Assembly: GCA_001657315.1 (NCBI GenBank)
Contig: LYSV01000107.1
Span: 886-64,885 of the forward strand
DNA length: 64,000 bases
Source of the DNA: Flammeovirgaceae bacterium BBD 1991-12
GTDB lineage: Bacteria; Bacteroidota; Bacteroidia; Cytophagales; Cyclobacteriaceae
Direction: 5' to 3'
Of this stretch, positions 63,983 through 64,000 are shown in pieces. The notes below the pieces were generated by a model, which made no database searches, had not been told where the DNA came from, and worked only from the letters and a program-made list of their open reading frames with translations. Numbering within the stretch: position 1 is the stretch's first letter; each line of letters opens with the position of its first letter. The translations under genes were made by a program, and so were the position numbers.

Positions 63983-64000
63983 ATGAAAATGGTCCCGGAG
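63983..64000 (+). CDS. Start of a further gene of the deoxysugar operon (cut by window edge)
   Basis: An ATG at 63983 opens MKMVPE, 3 bp after the lactonase stop on the same strand. Only six codons are visible. Tight spacing suggests another catabolic or transport gene of the operon; no family can be assigned. Confidence 0.4.

Overview
The window comes from a member of the Bacteroidota, most likely a Cytophagales-type environmental bacterium. It has two SusC/SusD pairs, carboxypeptidase-regulatory-domain TonB receptors, many lipoproteins with a Cys lipobox, a LytTR/LytS-type two-component pair, DUF4249/DUF4374/DUF5690-type proteins, few recognisable Shine-Dalgarno sites and several TAnnTTTG promoter boxes. 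Genus and species cannot be read from the sequence. No rRNA, tRNA, CRISPR array, integrase or transposase was seen.

Layout. (1) 1-5.5 kb: start of a DUF4249-like lipoprotein with its TonB receptor, a YheT-type hydrolase, and a LytTR regulator with its kinase. (2) 6.0-21.1 kb, + strand: an N-acetylhexosamine-type glycan locus with SusC, SusD, a giant FG-GAP/ASPIC lipoprotein, a NagB-PIG-L fusion, a GH20 hexosaminidase and a sodium:solute symporter. (3) 21.2-31.7 kb, - strand: a second SusC/SusD pair followed in one tight operon by four phosphoester-cleaving enzymes (three calcineurin-like, one alkaline-phosphatase-superfamily). (4) 32.1-38.3 kb: a cluster on both strands with a HTH-cupin regulator, a TIGR03364-type FAD oxidoreductase, a PHP phosphoesterase, a DUF5690 transporter-like protein broken by a frameshift, a phosphonatase-like HAD hydrolase and a PhnZ-type di-iron oxygenase. 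This is a phosphonate (C-P bond) degradation set. (5) 38.4-40.4 kb: an AraC regulator and two small conserved proteins. (6) 41.3-47.3 kb: a more AT-rich iron/siderophore uptake module (TonB receptor, DUF4374 lipoprotein, two small membrane proteins, PepSY protein), preceded by a 29-bp palindrome. (7) 47.5-54.4 kb: histidine utilisation genes hutH-I-U-G with a divergent LysR regulator. (8) 54.6 kb to the right edge: a deoxysugar polysaccharide operon (sulfatase, two GH29 fucosidases, a GH78-like rhamnosidase, an SDR dehydrogenase, a frameshifted lactonase-type amidohydrolase, and the first codons of a further gene).

The most interesting part is 21.2-38.3 kb. A SusCD outer-membrane importer is genetically tied to phosphoesterases instead of glycosidases, and lies next to a C-P bond cleavage module. 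I read this as an organophosphorus utilisation island: outer-membrane capture, extracytoplasmic phosphoester hydrolysis, inner-membrane uptake by the DUF5690 protein, then oxidative or hydrolytic release of phosphate from an aminophosphonate. The usual feeder enzymes PhnW and PhnY are not visible, so the true substrate is open.

Two genes (DUF5690 and the lactonase) carry single-base frameshifts at short homopolymers. They may be real mutations or assembly errors. Several hairpins and inverted repeats in leaders and gaps are described below.
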